Source: an uncultured Clostridia bacterium (lineage in GTDB: Bacteria; Bacillota; Clostridia; Christensenellales; Borkfalkiaceae). From it: 45,318 nucleotides of DNA. The notes under the pieces are model-generated. The model had not been told where the DNA came from, ran no database searches, and saw only the letters and a program-made list of their open reading frames with translations. Shown piece by piece: positions 45,315 to 45,318 of the stretch. The position numbers were made by a program, and so were the translations under genes. The stretch lies in NCBI GenBank assembly GCA_947631925.1, contig CANRNE010000016.1, positions 1 through 45,318 of the forward strand, given 5' to 3'. Position 1 is the stretch's first letter; each line of letters starts with the position of its first letter.

Positions 45315-45318
45315 GTGA

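Overview
The window looks like chromosomal DNA of an uncultured, strictly anaerobic, low-oxygen-tolerant member of the Clostridia (Firmicutes). The evidence is sigma-A type promoters (TTGACA, 17 nt, TATAAT) in AT-rich gaps, GGAGG ribosome sites, gene pairs typical of the group (tilS-hpt, fprA-rubredoxin, fhs), and GC-rich codons. No phage, plasmid, insertion sequence or CRISPR array is visible. I support 44 protein genes (one cut by the left edge, one of only 16 codons), three tRNAs, 21 promoters and about 14 terminators. Genus-level assignment is not possible from the sequence alone.

Layout. 1-7.2 kb: start of an ABC transporter ATPase, gap (GAPDH), a hemolysin III/PAQR membrane protein, a zinc-ribbon membrane protein, a DUF697 membrane protein, tilS-hpt, and an ArsB/NhaD-type permease. 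7.2-10.8 kb: one tight operon tmk-rimM-trmD-rbgA-rnhB-yraN for dTMP supply and RNA/ribosome maturation. 10.8-16.9 kb: degV, a small XRE regulator, fhs-mutY, a tiny independent transcription unit encoding a 16-residue cationic peptide, an SDR enzyme and a ZIP metal transporter. 16.9-24 kb: galM, a polysaccharide deacetylase that overlaps tail-to-tail with a calcium P-type ATPase, an ECF-like sigma factor with its membrane partner, and a lipoprotein serpin. 24.1-24.5 kb: tRNA-fMet, tRNA-Met and tRNA-Glu. 24.6-29.8 kb: an ATP-grasp ligase, a proline-rich lipoprotein, a long structured repeat-bearing leader, and a large membrane protein with Rossmann-like domains and a possible RyR-like C-terminus. 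29.8-32.9 kb: a class M sirtuin with a zinc-type macrodomain (protein ADP-ribosylation and reversal), a cupin, and HxlR regulator plus tag glycosylase. 33-38.9 kb: a rhamnose operon (GH78 rhamnosidase, rhaB, rhaA, rhaD). 39.1-40.5 kb: oxygen-scavenging FprA and rubredoxin. 40.6-45.1 kb: Na+/Ca2+ exchanger with a heterodimeric ABC exporter, bordered by a second copy of the structured repeat.

How they work together. Rhamnosides are cleaved inside the cell and taken through isomerase, kinase and aldolase to dihydroxyacetone phosphate, which feeds GAPDH. FprA and rubredoxin remove oxygen. Two calcium exporters and a ZIP importer handle metals. MutY and Tag repair bases. SirTM and the macrodomain form a write/erase pair.

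The most unusual signals are: four genes whose strong promoters sit so close to the start codon that their mRNAs should be leaderless (tilS, tmk, an XRE regulator and a zinc-ribbon protein); a tmk promoter built through the degV terminator; the 16-codon transcription unit; a repeat element present twice with unrelated but equally self-complementary hairpin arms; and a polar, over-represented oligomer close to GGACATGGGTACC.
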